Source: Schistosoma haematobium (Eukaryota; Platyhelminthes; Trematoda; Strigeidida; Schistosomatidae). Taken from it: DNA of 64,000 nucleotides. How positions within the stretch are numbered: position 1 is the first letter of the stretch; every line of letters begins with the position of its first letter. The notes beneath the pieces were generated by a model, which was not told the origin of the DNA, made no database searches, and was given only the letters and a program-made list of their open reading frames with translations. The stretch lies in the NCBI RefSeq assembly GCF_000699445.3, contig NC_067195.1:21219287-21283286 (forward strand), given 5' to 3'. Below are positions 37,612 through 49,991 of the stretch, in pieces. Position numbers and translations under genes: made by a program.

Positions 37612-40181
37612 TTAGGTGTACGCGATGTTTCAAGATCTCATCACTCACGCCACCACCAGCACTTATGCAGCTACCTAGATACACAAACTTCTCGACTACT
37701 TCTATCTGCTCACCATCCAGGATTAGAATCCTGCCAGTCTTGTAGAAGTACTTTGCACTTCGAAAGTGCAAAGCACATACCATACCTACGGACACTGATT
37801 GTCAACTGATTAAGTGCGGATTGCATGGCTTGGGCATTATCGCAGAGTAAAACATTATCATCCGCATACTCAAGGTCGAGAAGTCTTTCTCCAGGCAACA
37901 GATCCACACCGCCATTACTTACATTCATCAGAGCTGTTTCCAGAATGTCATCGATGGCAAAGTTGAAGAGGAATGGTGAGATTGGGCAACCCTGTCTAAC
38001 CGCACTGCTCGAATGGAACAATGGAGAGAGGTGGTTGTATGCCCTCACTCTGCCTGAGGTGTTTGTATATAGGGCCTATAAGATGTTAATAAACATCTCA
38101 GGCACACCCTTCCTCAATAAACAATCCCAGAGAACAGTCCTGTCCAACGAATCGAAGGCAGCCCTGATGTCAAGAAACACTACGATTGTTGGCCTTTGAA
38201 AAGTATGGCGATGTTCTAACATTTGGCGGAGGGTGAAGATGTGATCAATACATCCTCGACCAGAAAGAAACCCAGCCTGCTCCTCGCGAGTCAATCTTTC
38301 TCGGGTTTTGAACAACCTACGAAGTATGATGGAAGCCAATAGCTTGGACGCAATCGGAAGTAGACTTATCCCCCGATAGTTGTTGCAGGAACGACGTGAA
38401 CCCTTTTTAAAGATAGGGACAACTATCGACTCATTCCATGACGTTGGTACACTCTCTAACACCCAAACCTTTGTAAACAACGTCGTCAATTCCTTAGTCA
38501 AAATGTCACCACCATCTTTAAAAAGAGCCGGAGGTAAGTCACCTGGGCCAGGTGATTTGTAACGCTTCAAGAGTTGGAGTTCCTTGCGGACTTCCTCCTC
38601 ATTTGGTGGATCAGTCGTCACCGGCCATGGAGGGCAGGACAGTCTGACCGATGTTGCCGGAGCAGCAGGCCAGTTGAACTGCCCTTCGAAAAATTCTGCC
38701 CATCGTTCAAGACGTCGATGGATGTTAGTGATTGGCATCCCATCATCCTCGCAGATTGTTTCACTCACACCAGACTTCTTGCTGCCAGTGGCTCGGATGA
38801 GTTGGAAGAGCTTCCGGTCATTACCAGATGCAGCTGCTGCTTCCAGCTCATTAGCACGCTTCGACCACCAGGCTTCTCGGTCCTTACGCAAGCTTTGCCC
38901 AATTTCCTTACGTAACATCCTTCGTTTATGGTCAAACTCACAGTCACCCGGAGTAGACCGACGGGCTTCAATGAGTTGTAAGGAACCAGAAGAAACCCAG
39001 TGCTTAAAAGCGGGACGTTTCGCAAACCCACAACTGACTGTTCCCGCCATTTTCATGGCGTCATGCAATTGCAACCAATGCTCATCTATACTTTTCGGTG
39101 GAGTGGTAGCTAGCCTAGAGGCTAGCTCGGTTCGATACTTATTTGCAACAGAAGTTGCAACCAGCTTGCTAATATCAATACTTTGCTGGCGGTCACTTCG
39201 TTGTCCACTGAAAAGTAAGGTAAGATTGGCGCAGACCAAGGCATGGTCAGAGTCCAGATAGGTACTCCAAAAGGAGCGGCAGTCTTGTACACAACCACGC
39301 CAGCGGTAGCTGATCGCGATGTGATCAATCTGAGTGCAGGCTTGGGATGTAGAGGGAGGACGCCAGGTGGTACATCGGCGATGACTGTGCCGAAAGTTAG
39401 TGCTAGCCAGAAACAGGTTGTGGTCTGTGCACAGTTGCAGTAGACGGTCCCCGTTATCTGACCTGCGACCAACGAGTCCCCATCGGCCACCTAAACGACT
39501 CTCTTCTGTGCCTAGACGCCCGACCTGAGCATTCAAGTCTCCGGCTAGTACTACAATATCTGTCGAACGCACTTTCTGGAGAACAACAGTTAACTGGTGG
39601 TAGAATTCATCCTTGATTGCATCTGGGCTGTAATCTGTCGGGGCATAGGTGAAGATGACGATAAGACATCGTTTCTCACGCCGATTTCTTCTCACTTTGA
39701 TGGAACTTTCTAATCTAACAGCACATAACGGACTGTCAATGGGGATCCAATCGATTAGTGCTGCCTCAGCTCTAGCGCTTAGTGCGACACCAACGCCAGC
39801 AAGACCAGACGAAGATGCCACAGGGTCCCCGGATAAACGCACGTAAAACAAGCTTTTGAAGCGACAGGTGGAGAGCGAATTTGTAGTACTTCACCAGAGT
39901 CTTAAATACGGGTCTCGGATAGACAGCAAACATCGATATGAAGACTTTCCGAAGACATAGCCAGCCCTATCTGTTGTGCGAGCTGCATGAGTGTGCGAAC
40001 GTTGAAGGCAGCCAGTTTGAATGGCGCACGTGGTTTCAGAAAGACTGCTTCAGTACTCATATTCGATGGTAACATACAATTTTCAACCGGGCAGTGACTC
40101 GAGAACGTTTAGATACAGTCGGATTTCCACCAAAAACGAGCCGCTGTATAATTATAAAAGAGGGTGAATAATGTGGAGAAT

Positions 40182-40242
<61 letters not shown>

Positions 40243-40757
40243 GACAATAATAGTAATAATAATAGTATTAATAATGACAATAATTGTAATGATAATTATT
40301 TGAATCGACTGATTGTTTTTCGGAGCGAGAAAAGTGGTTGCCATAGACATGGAGTTCATCGTTTGTGTGTGGGCTGCAATACTGCCCTGGTGCCCACACC
40401 GAAGCAGGTGGTTATCTTAGGGGCCACTCCTCGAGCCTTTGACCTAAAGGTCTAACCCACAAGGCAGTGGAGCATCGTAAGGAGATGCAATCCCATGGTA
40501 GCCGGTGACCAAAGATTGGTTCATACGCCATTTGTTCCCGCAGGATACTGGAGCCCATGTGCACCACTGGTTTGTGATCCGGTTAAAGCGCCGGACATTC
40601 GCTTTTCGTCCTCTCATTTTCGTAAACAACACCCCCGCCACGAGAAGGCAATGAGTAGGACTTCCCTGGCAGAGGCTGTATACGCGCGGCCGTGTGAGAG
40701 TATTTCGAGAGGGAGAGCGGACTCACCCCACTCTCGGCCGTACCAGGGCATTCGCGG
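37612..40757 (-). pseudogene. Long APE-RT non-LTR retrotransposon, inactivated
   Basis: Minus strand. The 5' leader is at 40757-40061 and the protein starts at ATG 40060 (MSTEAVFLKPRAP). The apurinic-type endonuclease has FKLAAFNVRTLMQLA, then VLAGDLNAQVG near 39535 and LDSDHALV near 39255. The RT carries YKSPGPGDLPPALFK, IFKKGSRRSCNNYRGISLL, FLDIRAAFDSLDR, VRQGCPISPFLFNFAIDD and the catalytic YADD at about 37857-37868. Lesions are a stop at codon 53 (39902-39904, TAA), a frameshift near 39860, a stop at 38076-38078 (TAG where the 43.4-kb copy has AAG), a frameshift near 37720 and loss of the C terminus after GGGVSDEI. The largest intact piece is 591 codons (38076-39851). I associate it with schistosome Perere/SR3-type elements from memory; the clade is not proven. 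Open plus-strand frames across it are shadows. Confidence 0.8.
40187..40285. repeat. (AAT)n microsatellite in retroelement leader
   Basis: About 50 bases of uninterrupted AAT units, then degenerate AAT-like units. It lies between the leader and the ORF start of the minus-strand element at 37612-40757, and explains the poly-Asn and poly-Ile open frames there. Confidence 0.95.
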
Positions 40758-40979
40758 GCAGCATTCCTAGTACAACCAGCAAACATATCTATTGGAAAAA
40801 TGAAATATCTATAGCCTAAAACTCAGGAACAAATAACTAAATTTTACTGGTAACATGTGCTGGAAGGATCTTCTAGTTATTTAACTAATTTAACTTTCCA
40901 ATAACCTTGAATTTACTTGTACCATTGACACACATGCTGCTGATAACGATACTTGGCAGGTTCGAATTCCTTTATTTAT

Positions 40980-42270
40980 TGATTTAAAGGGGGCACCAGA
41001 TATATATGCGCTACATATAACAATGAGAATGGGAAGAGAAAAAGAACGTAAGATGCGTCAATCAGTAACAACGTAGAACTTTGTACGCACGTACATCAAT
41101 CCGAGTTGTCATACCACATTAGCACAGAGATGCAGTTGTCGATTCAAGTCCAATAGTGGTAGAGGTAGTAAGAGTATAAGCAGTAATCGGAAAGATTAGA
41201 GTTTGAAGATGTTATTCAAGGAGTGTAGTTCAGTGAAATAAATTTGGAAAGAGAAAAAAGGGACGTAAAGAATACAGAAGATTAGAATTAGGGAGAACAC
41301 AAAGAGTGGATGCACCTGCGCCATTCCAAACGATTTTGAGCCGTGTCATTCAAGGTCTCTAACCATCGGTTGCTATCATCTAGTGGTCCCCAACCAGGTA
41401 GTCTACACCTAACAACATGACTCAGTCCACTTGTCAGTGACTTCATGGACTTGTGCCATGTTTTGGTCTGGCCGCCCCTAGCTTTCTTCCAACCTACTCC
41501 TATGCCATTGAACATCGCACGTCGAGGCAGTCGGTGGTTGGGTATACGTAACACGTGTCCCAGACATCTTAACTGATGAGGTTTCACTACTTCATCAATT
41601 GGTTTGCCATCCTTACCTAGTATCCGTTTCCTAACAACTGCGTTACTTACTCGATGGTCCCAAGATATACGAGCAATGTTTCGAAGACACCTATGATCGA
41701 ATACTAGTAACCTACGGATATCCTCTACTCTTACCGGCCATGTTTCACAGCATAAAGTAGGATGGAACAAACTGCTGCGCAGTAAACCCATCCTTTGGTT
41801 GATAAACGGATATCTCACCTACGCCATAAATGACGCAAGTTGGCAAAAGCTAGTCGAGCCTTCTGTATCCGTGTTGAGATTTCGTCACACAGCAGACCAC
41901 AAGGGTTGATGAGACTTCCAGATAAGTGAAGCGGTCGACATGCTCAACAAATTCATTCCCTATCATTAGTTTGGGTGTCGATGCAACCCAATCCTGAAGC
42001 AACATTTTGCGTTTCGAGGAGAGAACCGCATGCCGAACATGCTTGTAATGTTGTTTATAGTGGTCAGAAGACTACATTTTGTCAGCGTTTTCACCGAATA
42101 GAATTATATCATTGGCATATTCTAGGTCAAAATGTGAAGCGCACGGTAGAAGTTCAACCCCCCGAAATTTAGATGAGGAAAGTCATATCTCTAAAAGCAC
42201 GTCAACGACAAAATCAAACAAGAATGGAGAGAGAGTGGACAGCTCTGACGAACACCACTTAAGGTAATCA
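40980..42270 (-). pseudogene. APE-RT element relic, divergent subfamily
   Basis: On the minus strand, a decayed RT core includes LEYANDIILFGENADKM (near 42110, YADD changed to YAND). Further down comes an open C-terminal part (41818-41288) with CCETWPVRVEDIRRL, VFDHRCLRNIARISW, LRCLGHVLRI, VGWKKARGGQTKTW and WLETLNDTAQNRLEWRR. The 3' UTR extends to about 40990. It is related to, but clearly diverged from, the 37.6-40.8 kb copy, and it is 5' truncated. Confidence 0.72.
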
Positions 42271-42317
42271 ATTCTGATGACAGTTCGCCATAAGAAAAAA
42301 ATAACGACCACAGATTA

Positions 42318-42835
42318 GTGTACTTACTTACTTTCGCCTGTTACTCCTAATGGAGCATAGGCCGCCGACTAGCATTCTCCAACCCACTCTGTCCTGGGCC
42401 TTCTTTTCTAGTTCCATCCAATTCTTGTTCATTTCTCTCATGTCTATTTCCATTTCCCGGCGTAATGTGTTCTTTGGTCTTCCTCTTCTCCTTTGGCCTT
42501 CAGGATTCCATGTGAGGGCTTGTCTTGTGACGTAGTTGGGTGCTTTCCTCAATGTGTGTCCTTTCCACTTCCAGCGCTTCTTCCTCCGCTGGGACCTGGT
42601 TAGTTTTCTCCCACAGTAGGTTGTTGCTAATAGTCTGGCCAACGGATCCGAAGTATTTTGCGTAGACAACTGTTAATAAACACCTGTATCTTCTGAATGA
42701 TGGCTTTCGTAGTTCTCCAGGTTTCTGCCCCCATACAGTAGAATTGTCCTGACATTTGTATTGAAAATCCTGACCTTGGTGTTGGTTGACAGTTGCTTTG
42801 AGTATGGCAGTGTAATAATAAAAACGGGGGTAACG
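42318..42835 (-). pseudogene. RTE-clade (SR2-like) 3' fragment
   Basis: The minus-strand frame at 42669-42328 carries the RTE tail: [54 protein letters not shown] and [11 protein letters not shown] then stop. The upstream part to 42835 continues the same region through frameshifts (GAET, then WRTTKAIIQKIQV). It is 5' truncated. Confidence 0.8.
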
Positions 42836-43465
42836 GAAAGGTACAATCAGAAGAAATCTTTCAGTTAAGGAAGATACAATCACTTTTTATGAAGAAAGGA
42901 AATTTACAGCAGGATCGCCACTGGCTTCTATTCTGAGCCATATCTGATAAAGTCTCTAGTCACTGAGTCGCACCATCTCTCGAATCCCAGCCAGGAAGTT
43001 GTGAAGGACCAACACAAGCCAGCCCTTTGCAGCTTTCTTTCATACTACGACACCATGTCATACACTTACTACCTCTCCACTTTTTCCAACCAGTCACAGC
43101 GTCGGCAAATAATCCACGACGTGTAATTCTCTGGGACGACATTCGCACATACCGTGCCTACGGACATTGATTGTCAACTGATTAAGTGCGGATTGCATGG
43201 CTTGGGCATTATCACAGAGTAAAACATTATCATCCGCATACTCAAGGTCGAGAAGTCTTTCTCCAGGCAACAGATCCACACCACCATTACTTACATTCAT
43301 CAGAGCTGTTTCCAGAATGTCATCGATGGCAAAGTTGAAGAGGAATGGTGAGATTGGGCAACCCTGTCTAACCGCACTGCTCGAATGGAACAATGGAGAG
43401 AGGTGGTTGTATGCCCTCACTCTGTCTGAGGTGTTTTTATATAGGGCCTTTAAAATGTTAATAAA
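42836..43465 (-). pseudogene. APE-RT element fragment with internal deletion
   Basis: On the minus strand, an RT palm segment is nearly identical to the long copy (VRQGCPISPFLFNFAIDD, LEYADDNVLLC, then RRHGMC). It is fused at about 43144 to the C-terminal tail (RMSSQRITRRGLFADAVTGW, KESCKGLACVGPS) and 3' UTR. The segment between palm and tail is deleted and everything upstream of the palm is missing. The frame changes across the junction. Confidence 0.75.
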
Positions 43466-43524
43466 TTTTGAATTCGAATTCCATAAACAAGTGATTATAA
43501 ATTCTCTTATTTTTAGATCTATAC

Positions 43525-44990
43525 AAATGCTTACTTACTTCACTTACGCCTTTTACTCCTCGTGAAGGAGCATAGGTCGCTCACCAGCATTCTCCATCCA
43601 TCCTGGACAATCCTTTCCAGTTGTTATTCATCCTTTTCATATCTGCTTCTATTTACCAACGTAATATGTTCTCTGGCCTTCCTCTTTTCTGCTTCCCTTC
43701 AGGATCCCAATTTAGGGCTTGCCTCGTGATGCAGTTTGACGATTTGTGTAATGTATATCCTATCCATTTCCATCATCTTTTCCTAATTTCTTCTTCAGCT
43801 AGAAGATGGTTTGTTCTCTCACAGAAATGGCTGTTGCTGATGGTATCAGGCCAATGAATGTTGAGTATCTTATGTAGACAACTATTTATAAATACTTGTA
43901 CCTTCTTGATTGCGGTTGTTGTAGTTCTCCAAGTTTCAGCTCCGTACAGTAGAACTGCCTTGACATTCGTATTGAAGATTCTCACTTTGATATTGGTTGA
44001 AAGCTGTTTTGAGTTCCATATGTTCTTCAATTGTAGGAATGCGGCTCTCGTTTTGCCAATCCTCGCCTTTACGTCTGCATCTGATCTTCCTTGTTCATCG
44101 ATGATGCTTCCCAGATTTGTGAAGGGTTCTACATCTTCCAGAATTTCGCCATCAAGAGTGATTGGATTGCTGTTCTCCGCTTTGAATTTGAGGACCTTGG
44201 TTTTCCCCTTGTGTATGTTGAGTCCTACTGATGCAGAGGCTGCTGCTACACTGGCTGTCTTTACCTGAATTTGTTCGTGTGTATGCGATAGGAGGGCTAG
44301 GTCATCTGCGAAGTCCAAATTGTCTAATTGATTCTGAGCTGTCCATTGTATTCCGTGTTTTCCCTCAGATGTCGAGATTTTCATAATCCGGTCGACCAAC
44401 TGAAGAAAGAAGAAGGGAGAGGGTAAACAGCCTTGTCTGACTCCGGTCCTTACTTGGAATGCATCTGTCAGCTGTCCTCCATGCACGACCTTGCACTATA
44501 GTCCGTGGTATGAGTTCCGGATAATATTGACAATCTTCTCAGGAACTCCGTAGTGTTGAAGAAGTTTCCATAACGTTCTCCTATCTACACTGTCAAATGC
44601 CTTTTCATATTCAATGAAGTTGGTGTACAGTGACGAGTTCCATTCAACTAATTGTTCAACAATGGTCCGTAGTGTCACAATTCGGTCTGTGAACGACAGA
44701 TCCTTACGGAATCCAGCCTGTTGATCTCGAAGTTGGGCGTCTGCTGCGTCTATCATCCGGTTCAGCAACACTCTGTTAAAGATTCTCCCTGGTACTGACA
44801 GTAGTGTAATGCCTCTGTAGTTTTCACATTTGCTCAGATCTTTCTTTGGAGTCTTGATGAGGTGTCCTTCTTTTCAGTCCATCGGCACTTGTTTTTTCTC
44901 CCAAATCTCTTTGAATAGAAGGTGAAGCATGTTTGTAGTTACTTCGATGTCTGACCTCAGCTGGTATATTGTCGGGTCATGCATTTGAAC
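43525..44990 (-). pseudogene. RTE-clade (SR2-like) element, 5'-truncated
   Basis: On the minus strand, RT and C-terminal domains run in order. ENYRGITLLSVPGRIFNRVL is near 44810, then DAQLRDQQAGFRKD, FIEYEKAFDSVDRRTLWKLL, VRQGCLPSPFF and the catalytic FADD in LDFADDLALLSHT (about 44310). The thumb and tail follow, with DADVKARIGKTRAAFLQL and LLYGAETW. A stop (TAG) at about 44493 separates the frames 44771-44496 and 44486-43773. A further stop near 44859 and lesions in the tail inactivate it. No endonuclease is present. This is the best RT copy of this family in the window. Confidence 0.82.
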
Positions 44991-47499
44991 ACAAATTAAT
45001 GCAGAATGGTTTCACTGTTTTATGAACGGAAATTCTGGTCGTTAAAATAAAATAGAACGCTGACAGAAAGGTAGATGGAAACTTTGATTCGATGAAGGCG
45101 TTCTGGCCGTTCATGAATGTGTTGTTGCGTCCAACTGATTTAGTACAAAAGACAAAACTAATGATCAGAAAGGCAGTTTGTTATGAAATAAAACGGCATT
45201 GTTGTAAAATATTAGAAATCAGCTTGTAAACCACTACCTTTCAATCAATGAAGACTTGATGGTTAGATCTAACTCTTGAGCGTCATATCAGTAAGCACAC
45301 GTACTTGCTAAGGTTTTAGTGTTCGCAACAATTTGCAAGCTTTATGGTTTACAAACAGAAGACAAATGAAATGCACGAGCTGCATTAAAAAATTATATGC
45401 TTATCGTAAACAGTAAGTTTTAACAGACACAAATTGGAACAATATCCCAACAGTAATTATTGATCAAGAGAACTAGCCTAATGTTTAGATTGGAAGTTCA
45501 CACCACAAGAATTAGAAAACTCATATCATGTGAGATTAAATATTAGTAGTACAACCCATGTGAAGAGAATAATTTGCAAACTACTGTTCTTATAGTGGTG
45601 TAGTTTTTTAGGAGCTGGGGTTGACAACTCTTCTCTCAGCCGCTTTTTACTGGGCTTGGGAAGTGTAGCAACCCGACTGTTTTGTGGACGGAATTTTTTC
45701 GGCTTAACGGTTTCGATAAACTGGGGAAACTAAGCACGAAGGTCGTCTTATTCCTTTTCGCATGTCATAAATTCAAAACGTTTTAAGTAGTTGTACTCAA
45801 TTCCTTTGCATATAATTTACTAACATAATATGCTACAGGAGAATAGCTGTTATTTTATTGATTATTTAGAGCAAATTAACCCACAAAATAGTTCGCAATT
45901 AATTGGTCCGAATCTTATGATATTATCAGCTAAACAATACAGTTCGTCAGTAGAAGACTACGTGCATGCACGATTTCGTTTATATTGTTAACAGATCTGT
46001 ATAAAGCACATCTAATTTCAAAATGAAAGCCAAGATGTATTAAAGTACTGGGATACATAAAATGACATGTTATAAATACACAAAACAAAAGGTCTAAAGG
46101 ATATTTTGAAGAAACTATTGAAGCAATACAAATTTTATTGAATAATAGCCATCAGAAACAGTTCTATTCATTACGACAACGAATATCTTCGTATTCACAC
46201 TAGCCAGCAAATAGATGCACAGGTCTATCGCAACGTAAAACAAGTTAACGACATGAGATCAACATACATCTTACAGAAACGATTTAACTAATAAAAAAAA
46301 CTGAAAGTTACGGATTGTCTATGACTAAATGGAGATAAGACCACATAACCACAGTCTATATTTAAGTCGAAAAAAAGCCGTAAAAATCACTTTAACAATA
46401 TGTAAGTTAAGAAATCAGTAGAGGGAAATATTATTCAGAGGCAAACAGATTATTACGGACCGGAAACCTTACTTAAAATTAGTAAAATTCTGAAAAATGA
46501 ATGTAAATAAGATATTTAGGAATTAATGACATCCATACTTGTATGAGTTGAACAGCATTAAAGCAACTGAAACCAACAAAAAATATGCATATAAATGTTT
46601 TGGTAAAACGATGGTATTTCGTTCAACTACAATTAAAATGAGAAGTAAAATCGCACCGATCGCAATCACCGGAACATAAGAAATAAATGAACATAGTTGT
46701 TTACCAAAGGGACAAAGAACAGCAGAAAGAAAAACTATTCTTTAAAGTGGTAATAATAATATTTTGACTGCAGGATAACCAGACACATAAAATTGAACTT
46801 GATTTTAGTCTCATGATTGTTAGGAAATGAGTACAATTAAATCAGCCCTGAAATTGTACATATAATAAAACAATCAATATGTCATTGGACACAAATTATT
46901 AATGAGAAGTTAGTCTAATGTATTTTTTGATCTTAAGCATTGTTAGATCAATAATGACTAGCAGTTACCTATGAAATCATAACTGATTTATTTTTTCAAT
47001 GAGATTTGAGCAATCATAGTAATACTCCTAAAACAAAAGAAAGGGATTTTAACATTATCCCACCAATAATCGTTAACAAAACAAAATTTCAAGAGGTTAA
47101 CAATTTGCGAAATCAATGCGTAACAATCTATTGAAGTGGTCTTCGTAATAGAACCTCCAGATTATCAGAAAGACACAAAAATTTAATTATGGTCTGCCAA
47201 ACTTTAACTTACCTCAAATTATTGAAGTAAAGTAACCAGAGAAAACATCATACGTTAATGAAGACATAAAAGTATATGCCTATGTGAACGGAATTGTACA
47301 TTTATATACAGCTAATAAATAATAATCGAAGAAAAATATGAGAACATGAACAAAGCAAAACCAGAAGTTATAGAAAGACGTAAGTAGAAATGTAAGTATA
47401 CAAAGATGGGTATTGTGTTAAAAAAAACGTGTTACTGGCAGAAGATAAAAACGAAACTGGTACATGGCCTAATACATTTTTTGTTACGATAGATAAGAG
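44991..47499. other. Intergenic; probable 3' UTR of WAVE at right end
   Basis: About 2.5 kb of AT-rich DNA. The part just below 47500 should contain the 3' UTR of the minus-strand WAVE gene, but I could not single out a polyadenylation signal. Nothing else was recognised. Confidence 0.4.
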
Positions 47500-49938
47500 C
47501 TAGTCCTCCCAACCGGAAGAATTACTGTCTGCATCTTTGTCGTCATCGTCATCTTCCGAGGAATTATTTTCCATACATTCCCGACGACGCCTAACAGCTT
47601 CATAAATCGCCTGAAAATGAAAACATGAAAAATAGGAAAATACTTAAAGAAGTCAAACAGAATAAACACAAGATAATATATCACGCAGGATAACAGCTAC
47701 GGATTAATCAGTTCTGAAATAGGCTACTACGAGAAAATACTAAACCAACTTGATCAAGAAATGTAACTACTTACAGAGAGAGAAAGCAATGGAACTCTTG
47801 GATGTGTGTAGCGGGGGTGATATTTACGAAATTGAAAGGACGGAAAGTGAGTGGTCCGGTGATTTAACAGGATTGGTGGACATGCATGATCCACCTAGGA
47901 CAATTGGAAAACAATGCTTCCTGATTCTAGGGATATTCCAGATAACTCCCGTTGATAATAAGGATATTATTCAAACTAATTAATTACAGTTTCGTAGACA
48001 GTAGAACGAGTACTGGAGCACCAATTAAGTTAAAAGAGGTAACAGAAATTTCGTCAAATCAATGACATAAAAATTATGAAGGTACAAACTACATTAATCA
48101 CTAAAACGAAGGGTACAAAAAAGGCTAATTACTTTGAAGGGAAAAAGAATCTAAACGAATAATTTCATACACATAGTTCCCTTTATTATCTTGAAGAGAG
48201 CAAGAACAAAGATTTGTACAGAATAATATGAATTCATTTTACTTCGTTAGGTTCTCATCAGCTGCTTACAACCTAAATTATTTGAAATTCAAATTATTAC
48301 AGATATTGACATATTTATACATAAGAGTGTGATTAAGGATCAATACATGTGTATCATGATGTAGCGAAGATTCAGATAGGGTTAATGAGCTCATAAAATG
48401 TTTGATTCGAATAAATAAATAAAGTTAGAGAGGGAAAGTTCCAGAACATTGAAATAGTGATTAGAACTCATGAAAATAGATTAATGGTAATGAAGAAAAT
48501 ATGAATTGAAATCAATCAAAATGTTGGAGTTTGATTGTTTGTTAATCACTTTGAAGGACTTCAGTATATCGACTTCATGTCCTGTATCAAGGAGATGTCT
48601 TGCGATGGCACTGTTGAATGCGTTCAATCCATTTAATCTTAAACTTTTCGGAATATGTTCTTTGAATCGGACGTAGGCTCTCCTTTCTGTTCTACCAATG
48701 TAACTGCTTTGGCAGATACATGTAAACGAATAAACTAGAAGGCTGGAACAGAGTTGTGTTAGAAATCTAGGGCTTTATGTTGTCAATTCGTCTGTACCAT
48801 TGTGTAGATAGAAAGGCATGTCATTAGTGCTTCCAAATGACCTCATTTTAAGGAGATCAACGGTAAATTCTAAGTGGTTTTTGGGAATCTAGATTCCACA
48901 ACAGGAAGCTAGATCACCAGAAATCACTTGGCAAACTTATTTTTGTAATTTAACCGTAGAAATTTGGATTTCACATTTTTGCACCAAAAGTGGACACTGT
49001 CGCTTTCCGTTCGTGCTTCCATCTGGAAAGATCCTAAGCATCCCTGGTTTGTTTTCTCATTTAGTACGTTATCTCATGACACTCGACAAAATTTTTGTAA
49101 TAACATAATTGAGGAGACTACATAATTGCCGTAATCGAGATTATTGCGATGAAGGAATATTAATTTATGATTCTATACAAAATTGATCAATACAAGCACT
49201 GTGTTTACAATGAGCTTTTAGAAGACAAACTTTGGTAACTTGAATGAGCAAGAGGCATTAGTCACCTTGACTATTGAAATGTAACACTTCCCTTAAACGA
49301 CGGGATGTAGTACATTTGAAAGTAGATACATACAAACGAAGTTTAAGAAACTTAAGATCAGTGAAACTAACTTGAACATCCTTAGGTTTGTTTATCAGAG
49401 TTGATAAACTATTTGCACGGCTAAATTTCGATTGATCGGGAAGATTTCGTTCACCTACTTTGCGTAACTGACAGCCAGCGCGTATAGCAGAAAGCAAATC
49501 TGCAGGAGGACACTGAGGTACACTGCATCGTGGGATAGTGTTCTTAGTTGGTAAAGCTGCTTGATTGCTTGGACTTTCAGACCCAACTTTCTGGTTTGGT
49601 ATGAAGGGAGGTGGAGGTGGGGGTGGTGGAGGTTGCGTAGATGAGCATAGAATAGATGTTTGAGGTGGCGAAACAACAAAAGGTGTCACTGGAGGAGGAA
49701 GGGTCGAAGAAGCGGATATATGATCACAAGTATCCGACTCGCTAGGCTGTCTGTTGGGTTTACAAGGCTCATTGAAGTTCTTCGCCTCGAAAATCGGCGC
49801 GGGAGGAGGTGGAGGAAGATTGTGTGGTGCCGATGATGACTGAAACATAAATGTAAAAATGGGAGAATTATTCGGAGTAGGAACAAAGCCAGGTTAGCAA
49901 CAGACTAAGTAAATCTATAGAACTAAAAAAGAGCTAGC

Positions 49939-49991
<53 letters not shown>

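Larger units (their letters stand above)
47912..48844. repeat. Dispersed repeat copy split by a Penelope-like insertion
   Basis: Matches 18857-19213 in two parts (47912-48162 and 48723-48844), interrupted by 560 bp flanked by an 11-bp duplication. It lies inside the last WAVE intron (47611-49371). The family is not identified. Confidence 0.85.

Noticed and set aside
37750..37773. Near-perfect palindrome around TTTGCACTT
   Set aside because: It falls inside the conserved RT coding sequence of the retroelement, where the codons account for it; no sign of a functional site.
38584..39261. 225-residue open frame on the plus strand
   Set aside because: It is antisense to the endonuclease/RT frame of the long minus-strand retroelement, and so are its neighbours at 37825-38199 and 38574-38915.
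40057..40455. Poly-Asn and poly-Ile open frames
   Set aside because: Translations of the AAT microsatellite in a retroelement leader.
49455..49886. Additional minus-strand frames overlapping WAVE exon 5
   Set aside because: Other-frame readings of the proline-rich coding sequence; they lack the WH2 motif that the chosen frame carries.
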